Positions 38,233 through 47,664 of a stretch of 64,000 nucleotides of DNA are shown in pieces; within the stretch, counting starts at the first letter, position 1; the number at the start of each line of letters is the position of its first letter. Under the pieces are notes generated by a model. It was not told the DNA's origin. It made no database searches and worked only from the letters and a program-made list of their open reading frames with translations. The stretch is from Micromonospora tarapacensis (GTDB taxonomy: Bacteria > Actinomycetota > Actinomycetes > Mycobacteriales > Micromonosporaceae): assembly GCF_019697375.1 (NCBI RefSeq), contig NZ_JAHCDI010000004.1, positions 419,224 through 483,223 of the forward strand, written 5' to 3'. The position numbers and the translations under genes were made by a program.

Positions 38233-39071
38233 GCCAGCATGGTGCGGCCGGTCAGCGGGTCCGGCTCGTGCGGGACTGGGAGTGGGCTCGGCCGGTCCGC
38301 CCGGTCCGGCGCGAGGTGCTCAGCGCCACGCCCGAGCTGGAGGAGGGACGGCCGCCGCTGCTGTTCGTGCCCGGCTTCGGGCACGGCGCCTGGGCGTACG
38401 CCGAGCACTGGCTCGGGCACGCCGCCGCCCGCGGCTTCGGCGCGCACGCGGTGAGCCTGCGCGGGCACGGTGGCAGCGGCCCGGCGCCGGAGGCGACGCT
38501 GCGGGCGTACGCCCACGACGTGGTCCAGGTGGCGGCGGGGCTGCCGCGCCGGGCGGTGCTGGTGGGGCACGGCGCCGGAGCCCTGGTGGTCGCGCACGCC
38601 TTGGCCCGCTATCCGGCCCGGGCGGCGGTGCTGGTGGCGCCGGTGCTCGGCGGCTGGGCGACGTTCGGCGCCGCGGTGCGCCGCAACCCGCTCGGCACCC
38701 TGCCGGCGCTGTTCGGCGGCGGCCTGCGGCTGAGCCGCCGGCAGCTGTTCAGCCGCGAGTTGCCCGACGCCGACGCCCGGCGCTACGCCGCCCGGCTGGG
38801 CCGGGCCGCCCGGCGTGCCCAGTGGCAGCTGCTTGCCGGCGCCGACCCGGAGCCGGCGGTCGGCGGCCCGCCGGTGCTGGTGCTGGGCAGCCCGGACGAC
38901 CGGGTGGTGCCCGCCTCGGTGCTGACCCGCGCGGCCCGGCGGTACGGGTCGGCTCCGCTGCTCTTCCCCGGCATGGGACACGACCTGATGCTCGACGCCC
39001 GGTGGCGGGAGCCGATCGACGCGATCCTCGACTGGCTGGTCAAGGAACCGACCCGCGACGACCGGTCCTGA
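38229..39071 (+). CDS. alpha/beta-hydrolase-fold protein lacking the nucleophile serine
   Basis: This is a 280-aa alpha/beta hydrolase fold: LLFVPGFGHGAWAYAEHWL (oxyanion region), VLVGHGAGALVVAHALARYP (nucleophile elbow), GSPDDRVVPASVL (acid) and FPGMGHDLML (His). The elbow reads G-H-G-A-G and not G-x-S-x-G, so the catalytic serine is replaced by glycine. It may be a non-hydrolytic fold member, or the base may be an error. Translation is coupled to the monooxygenase. Confidence 0.88.
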   Translation: MSQHGAAGQRVRLVRDWEWARPVRPVRREVLSATPELEEGRPPLLFVPGFGHGAWAYAEHWLGHAAARGFGAHAVSLRGHGGSGPAPEATLRAYAHDVVQVAAGLPRRAVLVGHGAGALVVAHALARYPARAAVLVAPVLGGWATFGAAVRRNPLGTLPALFGGGLRLSRRQLFSRELPDADARRYAARLGRAARRAQWQLLAGADPEPAVGGPPVLVLGSPDDRVVPASVLTRAARRYGSAPLLFPGMGHDLMLDARWREPIDAILDWLVKEPTRDDRS

Positions 39072-39082
39072 GCGGCGGGCGG

Positions 39083-39108
39083 CCCGCCTCAGCTGCCGCT
39101 GAGGCGGG
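39083..39108. terminator. bidirectional hairpin between the hydrolase-fold gene and otsA
   Basis: An 11-bp stem (CCCGCCTCAGC / GCTGAGGCGGG) with a 4-nt loop spans the otsA stop codon between convergent genes. Confidence 0.6.
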
Positions 39109-40511
39109 TGAGCAGCGAGCCGTTCTGGTCCAGGGTGGACAGGTAGGAGCGGGCCCAGGCCCGGATGTCGTATTCGTGCAGGTGCTCGCGCATGGCCCGC
39201 ATCCGGGCCCGGACGTCGGCCGGGTCGGCGCGCAACGCCGCGAGTAGACCCTGCTTGAGCCCTTCCAGGTCGTGCGGGTTGACCAGGTACGCCTGCGGCA
39301 GCTCGGCGGCGGACCCGGCGAACTCGCTGAGCAGCAGCGCGCCCGTCTGGTCCACCCGGGCGGCGGCGTACTCCTTGGCGACGAGGTTCATCCCGTCGCG
39401 CAACGGGGTCACCGCCATCACGTCGGCGACCCGATAGAGGGCGGCCAGTTCGGCGCGGTCGAACGGCTGGGTGAGGTAGTGGATCGCGGGCTCGCCCACC
39501 CGGCCGAACTCGCCGTTGATCCGCCCCACCTCCCGCTCGACCCGATCGCGGAGGATCTGGTACTGGCTGACCCGCTCCCGGCTGGGCACCGCGACCTGCA
39601 CGAGCACCGTGTCGCGGACCTTGACGTCCCCGTGGGCGAGCAGCTCGCTGTAGGCCTTGAGCCGCTGCTCGATGCCCTTGGTGTAGTCCATCCGGTCGAC
39701 GCTGAGGATCACCTGGTCGGGGCTGCCAAGGTCATGGCGCAACCGGCGGGCCCGCTCGGCGACGTCCGCCCGTCCGGCCAGCGCGGCCATCTCGACGGTG
39801 TCGATCGAGACCGGGAAGGCGCCGATGCGCACCATCCGGTCGCCGACCGCGATCCGTCGGTCGGTGGCCGGCAGGCCCAGCACCTTCGTCACGAGCTGGG
39901 CGAAGTTGTGCGCGGCCTGGGCCCGCTGGAAGCCGACCAGGTCGGCACCGAGCATGCCGCGCAGCAACTCGGCCCGGCGGGGCAGTTGCATGAACAACTC
40001 CGGCGGCGGGAACGGCACGTGCAGGAAGAACCCGATGCGCAGGTCGGGCCGCAGGGCGCGGAGCAGCCCGGGCACCAGTTGCAGGTGGTAGTCCTGCACC
40101 CAGATCACCGCGCCGGTCTCGGCGACCTGGGCGGTGGCCTCGGCGAACCGCTGGTTGACCCGCTGGTACGCGTCCCACCAGCGCCGGTGGTGCTCGGGCT
40201 GCTCGACGGCGTCGTGGTAGATCGGCCAGAGGGTCGCGTTGGCGAAGCCCTCGTAGTGGTCGTGCAGGTCTTCGCTGGTCAGCGGCACGCTGTGCATCCG
40301 TACCCCGTCGATGTCGGGCAGGGCGGGCGCGGGTCCGGTCCCGCCGGCCCAGCCGACCCAGGTCGCGGGGTGTGTCGCAGCAGGGGTGCAGCGCGCTGAC
40401 CAGCCCACCGGGGCTGCGGCGCCACTCGCAGGCGCCGTCGGGCGCCACACTGTCGTCGATGGGTAGGCGGTTGGCCACCACCACGAGGGAACTCTGTCGC
40501 ATCTCGGGCAT
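39089..40511 (-). CDS. otsA: trehalose-6-phosphate synthase (two apparent frameshifts)
   Basis: OtsA makes trehalose-6-phosphate from UDP- or GDP-glucose and glucose-6-phosphate. The main frame carries [65 protein letters not shown] and [13 protein letters not shown]. The N-terminal 40 residues ([29 protein letters not shown]) are in a different frame. Restoring one base to each of the G runs 40383-40386 and 40367-40370 gives [19 protein letters not shown]. The start is taken at ATG 40511. ATG 40502 and GTG 40538 are alternatives. No phosphatase (otsB) is adjacent. Confidence 0.92.
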
Positions 40512-40664
40512 TCCGATCAGCAGGGGAGTGACCGCCACAAGGGAGGAACAACCGGGCAGTCGGCGGGTGAAGTGACGTACTGCGGTATTCCTACTGACAG
40601 TAAGTTACACCACTGTTACGCCCGCTGGCGCGGGCGGCCACCGTCCCGGTATCCGGGCGACCGC

Positions 40665-41533
40665 TCAGACGACGGCGCCGTCGTCGGGATCGCGATCGTC
40701 GGGGTCACCCGGACGCAGCCGCCACACCAGCGTGACGAAGCCGGCGAGGATGCCGGTGAAGCCGAGCAGCGTCACGATGCCCTGATCGGCGGGGAGCAGG
40801 TCGGGGAAGAGGAACAGCGCGAATCCGGCCACCACGGCGAGCACGCCGGCCACCGCGTACTTCGACACCCGGGGCAGCGGCGGGGGTGGCGGTGGGACGT
40901 AGCGCTCGTCGTCGTGCGGGCCGCCGGGCAGATCCGCGCCGAAGGTGTCCAGCCCGTCCAGCAGCGACGGCCCGTCGCCGTCCCGGGGCCGCGCCCCACC
41001 GACACGCCGGAGACGTCGGCCGCGTAGGGCAGCCGGCGCACGTCGGTGGTGGTCGGCCCGGTCGGCCCGGTCGGCCCGGTCGGGTCGTCGGTGCCTGGCC
41101 GGGTGGCAGTGGCCGTGCCGCCGCCCGGGCCCGCCTGGTCGTCCACGTCCTCCGAGGCCGGCCACGGATGGTCGCCGGTGCCGGGCGAGGCGTGGAAACC
41201 GGCGACGATCCGCTCCCACTCGGCGTCGATGTCCGGTTCGTCCTCGGACCGCCCGCCGCCGGTCTCGTCGGCGAGCTGGCTGAGGTAGTCCCGAGCGGTG
41301 CTCAGATGCGAACGGTCCACGTAGAGCCGGTCGACCGGCCGGGGCGGCACGGTGGTGGTGCGGGTGACCGGGTTCAGATCCGCGGAGGGCTGCAGGTAGG
41401 CGGCGATCCCGCCGGCCGCCAACACGTCGAGCAGGTGCTCGCCGACGCGCGGGTCGACATCGCCGGCGATGGCGTACTCGCTGGCGTCGATCCCGTTGTC
41501 CCGCCGTCCCCGGCGGGCCCCACCCGCTGACAC
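40665..41533 (-). CDS. hypothetical membrane protein with soluble N-terminus (apparent frameshift)
   Basis: The function of this gene is not recognised. A GTG at 41533 with GAGGAGGA about 7 nt upstream begins SAGGARRGRRDNGIDASEYA. The soluble part includes DVDPRVGEHLLDVLAAGGIAAYLQP and a Pro/Thr-rich linker with repeated GPT units. The C-terminus, in another frame, has a poly-proline stretch and two transmembrane helices (VAGVLAVVAGFALFLFPDLL, VTLLGFTGILAGFVTLVWRL). One C missing at 40994-40997 joins the frames. The DVDPxVGEHLLDxLAxxGIAAYL part suggests a regulatory or ligand-binding domain at the cytosolic side. Confidence 0.7.
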
Positions 41534-41989
41534 CGGACCATCCTCCTCATCGCGCCACCGGCGCGCCCCGCGTCCAGCCCTGTCGGTGCGCCCCCGCGCG
41601 CCGTGCTCTGAATCGTGACACGTCCGGGGCCGGTTCGGGGAGTGCCTTGTGGCGCGGCGTACGGCGGTGGGTGGATCCACCACCAGAAAGCGACTTTCCG
41701 TGACGGCAACCCTCCGTGTCGGGTGTCACTCCGGCGCCCGATGTCCTTGCCAATCCTTTGCTCTGCTTCAACCCACGCAACCGGGCTTGAACAGGCGTAA
41801 TGAGGGCGGCGGCAACGCGGCTTCGAGCAGCGGCAGACACGGAGAGTGACCGTTGCGTCTGTTGAAGCAGAGCAAAGGGGCGGCGAAGGGACAGTGTGCG
41901 GGCGAGCCGCCGGTACCGAAGGTGACAGCCGGTCCGATCGGGGCGTGCGTTGCCGGGCCGGCGCCCGCCACTCCCGCCGCCTGATCGGG
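41534..41989. other. 456-bp intergenic region with an inverted repeat pair
   Basis: No convincing ORF was found here. It holds the inverted 18-bp repeats listed separately. The rest shows nothing further that I can name. Confidence 0.5.
41755..41878. repeat. inverted pair of 18-bp repeats
   Basis: CCTTTGCTCTGCTTCAAC at 41755-41772 and its exact reverse complement at 41861-41878 are separated by 88 bp. Similarity extends inward: left continues CCACGCAACC, and the right arm read on the other strand continues AGACGCAACG. The arms therefore look like two oppositely oriented copies of a longer, diverging unit and not a simple hairpin. It may be an interspersed intergenic repeat. Confidence 0.75.
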
Positions 41990-44900
41990 TCAGGAGGCCA
42001 GCGTCTGCGCCTCGGCGGTGGGCGGGTGGGCCAGGGCGAGCAGGCCCGGCGCGCCGTTGCGGTGGGCGAAGGCACGCAGCTCGACCAGCAGCGGACCGGC
42101 CGCCGCCCGGTCACCGGCCGACTCCAGCTCCCGCACCGCGAAGGTCAACGCCAGCATCCGGTCGGTGACGTCGGGGATGCCGGCGTAGATCTCGGCGGCG
42201 GCCAGGTGCAGCTCGGCGGCGCGCCGGTGGTCGCCGTCGGCGCCGGCCAGCGCGCCGGTCACGGTCCGCAGTGCCGCCTCCGACCAGGGCGTACGGTGCC
42301 CGACCCGGTCGAGCATGGTGCGTACCCGGGCGGCGGGCTTGCGCCCGGCGACGGTGGCCGCCCAGCCGGCCGCGGCGATCCACTCGCCACTGGCCAGCGC
42401 CGGCACCGCCATCCATGCCTCGGCCAACTCGTCGACCAGCGCGGCGGCCTCGTCGGTGCGCCCCTGCACCGCCCGGCACAGCGCGCCCATCGCCAGCATC
42501 GTCCAGCGCAGCCGGTGGAAGCCGCTGCGCCGCGCGGTGTCCAACGCCGCGGCCACGTCGTCGCCCGGGGCCGACGAGACCGTCGCCGGGCCAGCCGCCT
42601 CAAGCGCGTCCTCCGCCGGGCCGTCCGGATCCGGCGCGGCCGGCGGGCCGGCGGCCGGCGGCACCGGCTGGCCACGCAGTACCAGCAGGCAGGACCGCAG
42701 GCCGCGCACCTGCATGTCCCAGCTGCCGGTCGGGGTGTCCACGAACGCCTCGGCGGCGGCGAGCAGCCGACCGAAGTCCCCCTCGAACCAGGCCCGCATC
42801 GCCTCGCCGGAGTAGCTGGTGGTCAGCGTCTGCCCGCTCGCCGTGCGGGCCGGAGCCGCCGAGAGCAGGGCGTCGGAGCGCAGCCAGTCGCCCTCCTCGC
42901 GGACGGCGTAGGCGAGGTTCTGGGTGGCCCGGGGCAGCGCGAGCAGCTGCCCGGCGCGGCTGAACTCGACGATGGCGTACAGCTCGTCCAACCCGGCCCG
43001 GTCGCCGGCCTGGTAGCGGGCGGTGGCCGCGGTGATCCGGGCGTTGGTGCGGGTCTCGCTGAGTCCGAGCCGGTCGCCGATCTCCGCCGCCGTGTCGGCC
43101 GCCGCCACCGCCGGGTCCCGTTCGTAGTTGAGCATGTGCAGCCGGCCCAGTTCGGCGAAGGCGTCGGCCTTCTGCGCGCTGTCCGGCAGCGGGTCGAACA
43201 GCCGCACCGCCCGGTCCAGGCAGGCCAGCGCGGCCCGTCGGTCGGCGCGCAGCCACGCCGCCTGACCGAGCAGCGTCCAGGCCCGCGCCGCACACGCCTC
43301 GTCGCCGTACGCCAGCAGCCGGTCGGCCAGCGCCTGCACCTGCTCCGGGCCGCCGCCGGAGAGGAAGGCGTTGCCGTCGCGGTAGAACGAGATCTCGGTG
43401 CTGAGCAGCTCCAGTTGCAGCCGGCCCACGGGGTCGGAGTCGTCGGCCAGGCCGAGGGCCCGCCCGGCGTGACTGGCCGCGGCCTCCAGCCCGTGCAGCG
43501 CGTACGCCCGGCGGGCCGCCCGGTGCAGTGCGGCCCGCGCCGGCCCGGCGAAGCGGAGGGTCTCCATGCCCAGCGAGCGGGCGATCTCGTGCGCCGCCCA
43601 GCGGTGGTGGGCCAGCACCTCGGCCAGGTCGGTGTCCCGGCTCTGGGACAGCGTGTCCAGCCAGTCGGCCGTCCGGTCGTGCCGGGCCACCCGCTCGGTA
43701 CGCGGCAGCCGCTGGTAGCAGACGTCGCGGACCAGCACGTGCCGGAAGCGGTACTCCGGCTGACCCGCCATCGTGGAGGCGGCCTGTTCGTGGACGAAGT
43801 CCCGCTGCTCCAACCGGCGCAGGGCGCGTTCGACGGACTCGACCGGCTGCCCGACGGCGGCGGCCACCGCCCCGGGCCAGAACTGCACCCCGACCACGGA
43901 CGCGGCCAGCAGCACCGCCCGGTCCTTGGCGTCGAGCAGGTCGACCCGGTTGGCGATGACGGCGTGCACGCTCTCCGGCATCGGCAGATCCAGGTGCTTC
44001 TCCAGCGACCAGCCGCGCCCGGACTGCCGCAGCGCACCCTGCTCGATCAGCATCCGGACGTACTCGTGTGCGTAGAGCGGATTGCCGCCGGCGACCTCGA
44101 TCAGCGGGGTCAGCAGGTCGGCGGAGAACGCGGCCTGGCCGAACATGTGCGCGTACAGCGCGGCGATGCCGGTGTCCCGCAACGGTGGCAGCGCGATGGT
44201 CACCGACCCGGTGATGGTCCCCGCCCAGCTCGGGTCCCGATCGACCAGCTCCGGGCGGGCGGTGCAGAGCAGCAGCAACGGCACCTCCCGGGCCGCCGCG
44301 CCGAGCAGTTCCACGAAACGCAGCATCGCGTCGTCGGCCCAGTGCAGATCCTCGAAGATCAGCACGGTGGGGCGACGGGCGGCCAGCGCGAGCAGGAACC
44401 GCCGCCACGCCGACTCCGCCTCCTCGGCCGGCAACGGCATACCGGCCAGGCCGACCAGCGGGCGTAGCGCGCCGACCACGCGGTCCCGCTCGCCCACGCC
44501 GACCAGTTCGCCGACGGCCGCGGCGAGTCGCTGCGCGGCGCTGGCGGCCGGATCGGTGTCGAGGATGCCCGCCTCGGCCTTGACGATGTCGGCCAGCGCG
44601 GCGAACGTCACGTTCTCGCCGAACGGCGGGCACCGGCCGATCCGCCAGGTCAGCGGCTCGTCCACCAGCCGGCCGGCGTGCCGGTGCAGCTCTCGGACCA
44701 GCCTGCTCTTGCCGATGCCGGCCCGGCCGAAGACGGTGACCACCTGGGGCCGGCGGTCGCGCAGGCTGCGGTGCAGGGCGTTGACCAGCATGCCCAGCTC
44801 GTGCTCGCGGTCGATCAGCGGCGTGGTGTCCGGCTCGCGGTCGGTGGACTGCTGGCGTACCGCCGACAGGGCCAGCCACACCTCCGTGGGGGCCGACCGG

Positions 44901-45604
44901 CCACGCAGGGTGATCGGGGGCTGCTCGTCGTACCGGATGGTGTTGCGGGTCAGCGCGTGCGTGGTGCCGTCGACCAGCACTCCACCGGGGGGCGCCACGG
45001 ACTGTAGGCGGGAGGCCGTGTTGACCACGTCGCCGGCGACGATGGCCTGCCCGCCGTCGCGGGCGGCGGCCACGTCGACAAGCGCCTCGCCGGTCGCCAC
45101 GCCGACCCGGAAGCGCAGCCCGTCGGTGCCGGTGGGGGTGAACCGGGTGAGCACCCGTTGCAGCTCCAACCCCGCCCGTACGCACCGCAGGGCGTCGGTC
45201 TCGGTGGCCACCGGCGCGCCGAACAGCGCCATCACCGCGTCACCGATGTACTTCTCCACCACCCCGCCGTACTGGCCGACCACCCGCCGCGCGGCCGAGA
45301 AGAACCCGGTCTGCATGCCGCGCACCAGCTCCGGGTCGGCCCGCTCGACGTACGGGGTGAAGTCGATCAGGTCGACGAAGAGCACGCTGACCCGGCGGCG
45401 GTCCTCCTGACCCATGTTGACCGGGCGGTCGGTGCCGGCCCGGGGCGAGCCGCAGGAGGTGCAGAAGGCCACGTCCGGGGCGAGTGGCCGCAGGCAGTGC
45501 GGGCAGACGGCACCGAGCTCCGCGCCACAGCCACCGCAGAAGCGGTCGCCGTCGGCGGCGCTACGTCCACAGCGGTCACACTGCGCGGCGATGTCACCCT
45601 CCAC
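41990..45604 (-). CDS. adenylate/guanylate cyclase-AAA ATPase-TPR signalling protein with double zinc ribbon
   Basis: This is a 1204-aa multidomain protein. Residues 9-53 contain two zinc-ribbon modules (CDRCGR..CGGCG; CPHCLR..CTSCG). Residues 70-250 form a class III cyclase domain with both metal aspartates (VLFVDLIDFT; IGDAVMALFG) and GDVVNTASRL. A STAND/AAA ATPase follows, with Walker A VFGRAGIGKSRLVREL and Walker B VLIFEDLHWADD. The C-terminal half is alpha-helical TPR-like, with an Ala/Pro-rich insertion near residue 1000. Such proteins are presumed cAMP signal integrators, but activity is unproven. No membrane segment is visible. The GTG start lacks a clear Shine-Dalgarno. Confidence 0.88.
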   Translation of the reverse strand: MEGDIAAQCDRCGRSAADGDRFCGGCGAELGAVCPHCLRPLAPDVAFCTSCGSPRAGTDRPVNMGQEDRRRVSVLFVDLIDFTPYVERADPELVRGMQTGFFSAARRVVGQYGGVVEKYIGDAVMALFGAPVATETDALRCVRAGLELQRVLTRFTPTGTDGLRFRVGVATGEALVDVAAARDGGQAIVAGDVVNTASRLQSVAPPGGVLVDGTTHALTRNTIRYDEQPPITLRGRSAPTEVWLALSAVRQQSTDREPDTTPLIDREHELGMLVNALHRSLRDRRPQVVTVFGRAGIGKSRLVRELHRHAGRLVDEPLTWRIGRCPPFGENVTFAALADIVKAEAGILDTDPAASAAQRLAAAVGELVGVGERDRVVGALRPLVGLAGMPLPAEEAESAWRRFLLALAARRPTVLIFEDLHWADDAMLRFVELLGAAAREVPLLLLCTARPELVDRDPSWAGTITGSVTIALPPLRDTGIAALYAHMFGQAAFSADLLTPLIEVAGGNPLYAHEYVRMLIEQGALRQSGRGWSLEKHLDLPMPESVHAVIANRVDLLDAKDRAVLLAASVVGVQFWPGAVAAAVGQPVESVERALRRLEQRDFVHEQAASTMAGQPEYRFRHVLVRDVCYQRLPRTERVARHDRTADWLDTLSQSRDTDLAEVLAHHRWAAHEIARSLGMETLRFAGPARAALHRAARRAYALHGLEAAASHAGRALGLADDSDPVGRLQLELLSTEISFYRDGNAFLSGGGPEQVQALADRLLAYGDEACAARAWTLLGQAAWLRADRRAALACLDRAVRLFDPLPDSAQKADAFAELGRLHMLNYERDPAVAAADTAAEIGDRLGLSETRTNARITAATARYQAGDRAGLDELYAIVEFSRAGQLLALPRATQNLAYAVREEGDWLRSDALLSAAPARTASGQTLTTSYSGEAMRAWFEGDFGRLLAAAEAFVDTPTGSWDMQVRGLRSCLLVLRGQPVPPAAGPPAAPDPDGPAEDALEAAGPATVSSAPGDDVAAALDTARRSGFHRLRWTMLAMGALCRAVQGRTDEAAALVDELAEAWMAVPALASGEWIAAAGWAATVAGRKPAARVRTMLDRVGHRTPWSEAALRTVTGALAGADGDHRRAAELHLAAAEIYAGIPDVTDRMLALTFAVRELESAGDRAAAGPLLVELRAFAHRNGAPGLLALAHPPTAEAQTLAS

Positions 45605-45770
45605 TGGCGGGCCCCCGACGCCCGGGGGCGCAGGGTCGAGTATTGCCCCCCAGCGCGCTGTCGGGTACCGGGCTGTTGGTTTGTGGACACTCAGCCGGGC
45701 AGCTCAACGTGTCCCGAACGGCTAGATTCAGGCAGCCGATTCGTCGACCGCTGATCAGGGGGACAGCTCC

Positions 45771-45980
45771 ATGGTGTACGTGATGCTGCAAAGTGACTGG
45801 ACCGATGGCAACGGGATCACCCACCCCGCCGGGGACTCGGTGGACGTGGACGCCGCCACCCTCGCCCTGCTGCAGGCGCAGGGGATCGTCGGCGAGGTGC
45901 CCAGCGGTGGCAAGGACGGCACGGACTGGGCCGGGCCGGGTGGCACGGACTGGGCCGGGCCGGGCAGCACCAATCCCTGA
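45771..45980 (+). CDS. small hypothetical protein with GTDWAGPG repeats
   Basis: This is a 69-aa protein. The N-terminal YVMLQSDWTDGNGITHPAGD and DVDAATLALLQAQGIVGEV suggest a small beta-rich module. The tail repeats GTDWAGPG twice, then ends GSTNP. No family is recognised. AGGGGGACAGCTCC precedes the ATG and a TAGATT box lies at 45723-45728. A terminator follows. Codon use matches the neighbours, so I consider it real. Confidence 0.7.
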   Translation: MVYVMLQSDWTDGNGITHPAGDSVDVDAATLALLQAQGIVGEVPSGGKDGTDWAGPGGTDWAGPGSTNP

Positions 45981-45993
45981 CCGGGAGGTACGC

Positions 45994-46027
45994 GGGCGGG
46001 GCCGGGACGGACGTCCCAGCCCCGCCC
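45994..46027. terminator. hairpin between convergent small gene and Crp regulator
   Basis: GGGCGGGGCCGGGAC pairs with GTCCCAGCCCCGCCC with one mismatch and a 4-nt loop. Confidence 0.65.
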
Positions 46028-46034
46028 CGTCAGC

Positions 46035-46727
46035 TCAACGGTCGTTCATGCCCGCCCGGCGGCGCAGCGCGGGCACGTCGGTGACCACGATCCGCCGGCC
46101 CTCGGTACGCAGCCAGCCCCGGCTGGCGAACGACCCGATCGCCTGGTTGACGCTCTGCCGTGAGCCGCCGGCCATCTCGGCGAGTTGGCTCTGGTTCAGC
46201 TCGATGGTGATCATCGGGGCCTGACTCTCGCCGGCCAGCCGGACCAGCGTCTTGGCCACCCGGCCGGGCAGGTCGAGGAAGACGTGGTCGGCGTTCTGCT
46301 CGGTCAGCCGGCGGATGAGCGCGCCGAGGGACCGCATCACGGCGTCGAGGATGCGCGCGTTCGAGTGCACCAGCTCCATGAACGCCGGCCGGGACAACGC
46401 CAGGGCCGCGGTGTCCTCGATCGCCTCGGCCGAGGTCGACCGGGTCGAGGCATCCAGCAGGGAGACCTCCCCGAGCACGTCCGGTGGGCGCATCACGGTC
46501 AGGATGGCTCGTTCGCCGGTGGGCGCGGTCCGGAACACGGCCACCGCGCCCCGGCGCAGGATGATCAGCGACTCACCCGGGTCGTTCTCCACGAACAACA
46601 GCTGGCCCTTGCGGTACGTCCGGGGTACCGCGGCGGCGACCACCCGCTGACGCACCTCCGGCTCCAGCCCGGCGAACATGTCGACACCCGTGAGCGCGTC
46701 GCCCGGCTCCGGCAGGCGCATCTCCAC
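46035..46727 (-). CDS. Crp/Fnr-family transcriptional regulator
   Basis: This is a 230-aa regulator with an N-terminal cyclic-nucleotide-binding domain (FAGLEPEVRQRVVAAAVPRT, GESLIILRRGAVAVF, VLGEVSLLDASTRSTSAEAI) and a C-terminal Crp helix-turn-helix (LNQSQLAEMAGGSRQSVNQAI). The phosphate-binding cassette GEVSLLDASTRS resembles cAMP-binding members. The GTG start has GAGGGG 7 nt upstream. It lies about 0.4 kb from the start of the cyclase-domain protein, so cAMP signalling between the two is an attractive inference. An inverted repeat upstream (TGATCTGA at 46796, TCAGATCA at 46834) might be an operator. Confidence 0.92.
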   Translation of the reverse strand: MEMRLPEPGDALTGVDMFAGLEPEVRQRVVAAAVPRTYRKGQLLFVENDPGESLIILRRGAVAVFRTAPTGERAILTVMRPPDVLGEVSLLDASTRSTSAEAIEDTAALALSRPAFMELVHSNARILDAVMRSLGALIRRLTEQNADHVFLDLPGRVAKTLVRLAGESQAPMITIELNQSQLAEMAGGSRQSVNQAIGSFASRGWLRTEGRRIVVTDVPALRRRAGMNDR

Positions 46728-46989
46728 GGCCCCACCCCTCCCCGGTCAAGGACCCCCCGTCGCTCACCGGGCGAGCCTGGCGGCTCCTGATGAGGTGATC
46801 TGACACCCGTTCGGCGTCCGGCGGCGGTACACATCAGATCATGACGGTCCGGTCGCGTGCTGTACACCCCTCAAATCACTTCCGTGACCGGTTCGAGCTG
46901 GGCCTGGCTCGGCCAGGGCGGATGGAAGCGCTCCCGGTGCCACCGCCCCGCCCGTCGGCGGGCGGCGGGCGTCGGCGAGGATGACGGGG

Positions 46990-47487
46990 ATGGCTTACCG
47001 CTACTTCTACGACTGCGAGTTCATCGAGGACGGCCGGACCGTGGACCTGGTCTCGATCGGCGTCGTCGACGAGTACGACCGCGAGTTCTACGCGGTCTCC
47101 ACCGAGTTCGACGCGTCCCGGGCGGTGCCCTGGGTCCGCCGCCACGTGCTGGACAAGCTGCCCTCCCCGGCGGATCGGGCCTGGCGGTCCCGCGAGCGCA
47201 TCCGGGACGAGTTGTACGACTTCCTCGTCGAGCCGATCCGGGATCGTCCCGGCGAGGAACTGGAGCTGTGGGCCTGGTACGCCGCGTACGACCACGTGGT
47301 GCTGGCGCAGCTGTGGGGCGCGATGCCGGCTTTGCCCCGGGAGATCCCCCGGTACACCAAGGAGTTGCGCCAACTGTGGGACGACCGGGGCCGTCCCCGG
47401 CTGCCGAACGCCGCGGCGGCCCGGCACGACGCCCTGGTCGACGCCCGGCACAACCTGGCCCGGTGGCGGGCGATAACCGGTTCATAG
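46990..47487 (+). CDS. 3'-5' exoribonuclease (polyadenylate-specific exoribonuclease AS type)
   Basis: This is a 165-aa DEDD-fold exonuclease with the first acidic motif in YRYFYDCEFIEDGRTVDLVSIGVV. Internal segments are WAWYAAYDHVVLAQLWG and, at the end, ARHDALVDARHNLARWRAI with HDALVDA carrying the third acidic pair. It resembles the mycobacterial exoribonuclease AS that degrades poly(A). The ATG at 46990 is preferred over 46981, with GAGG 9 nt upstream. A GAGGAT box 7 nt before could alternatively be a -10. Confidence 0.85.
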   Translation: MAYRYFYDCEFIEDGRTVDLVSIGVVDEYDREFYAVSTEFDASRAVPWVRRHVLDKLPSPADRAWRSRERIRDELYDFLVEPIRDRPGEELELWAWYAAYDHVVLAQLWGAMPALPREIPRYTKELRQLWDDRGRPRLPNAAAARHDALVDARHNLARWRAITGS

Positions 47488-47664
47488 GACGAGGTCGGCT
47501 ACTCGTTGGTAATGGGGGCGCGCTGTCGGGCGTACGGCGGCGGCTACTACAGTTCGTATCCACGGCCCGCCCCGGGCCGGCAACGGTGCCGAGGGTCTGA
47601 CCTGACACATATCCTGGGGCTTGATCGGGCTTGACCAGATGCTCCCCAGGAGGATGAGCAAATC

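Noticed and set aside
41846..44467. 873-codon forward ORF opposite the cyclase gene
   Set aside because: Antisense frame of a well-supported gene, made of GC-rich repeats of Gln/Arg/Gly/Val.
46796..46841. TGATCTGA / TCAGATCA inverted repeat as a Crp operator
   Set aside because: It does not match a Crp TGTGA half-site and the spacing (30 bp) is long. It is mentioned only as a possibility in the Crp entry.
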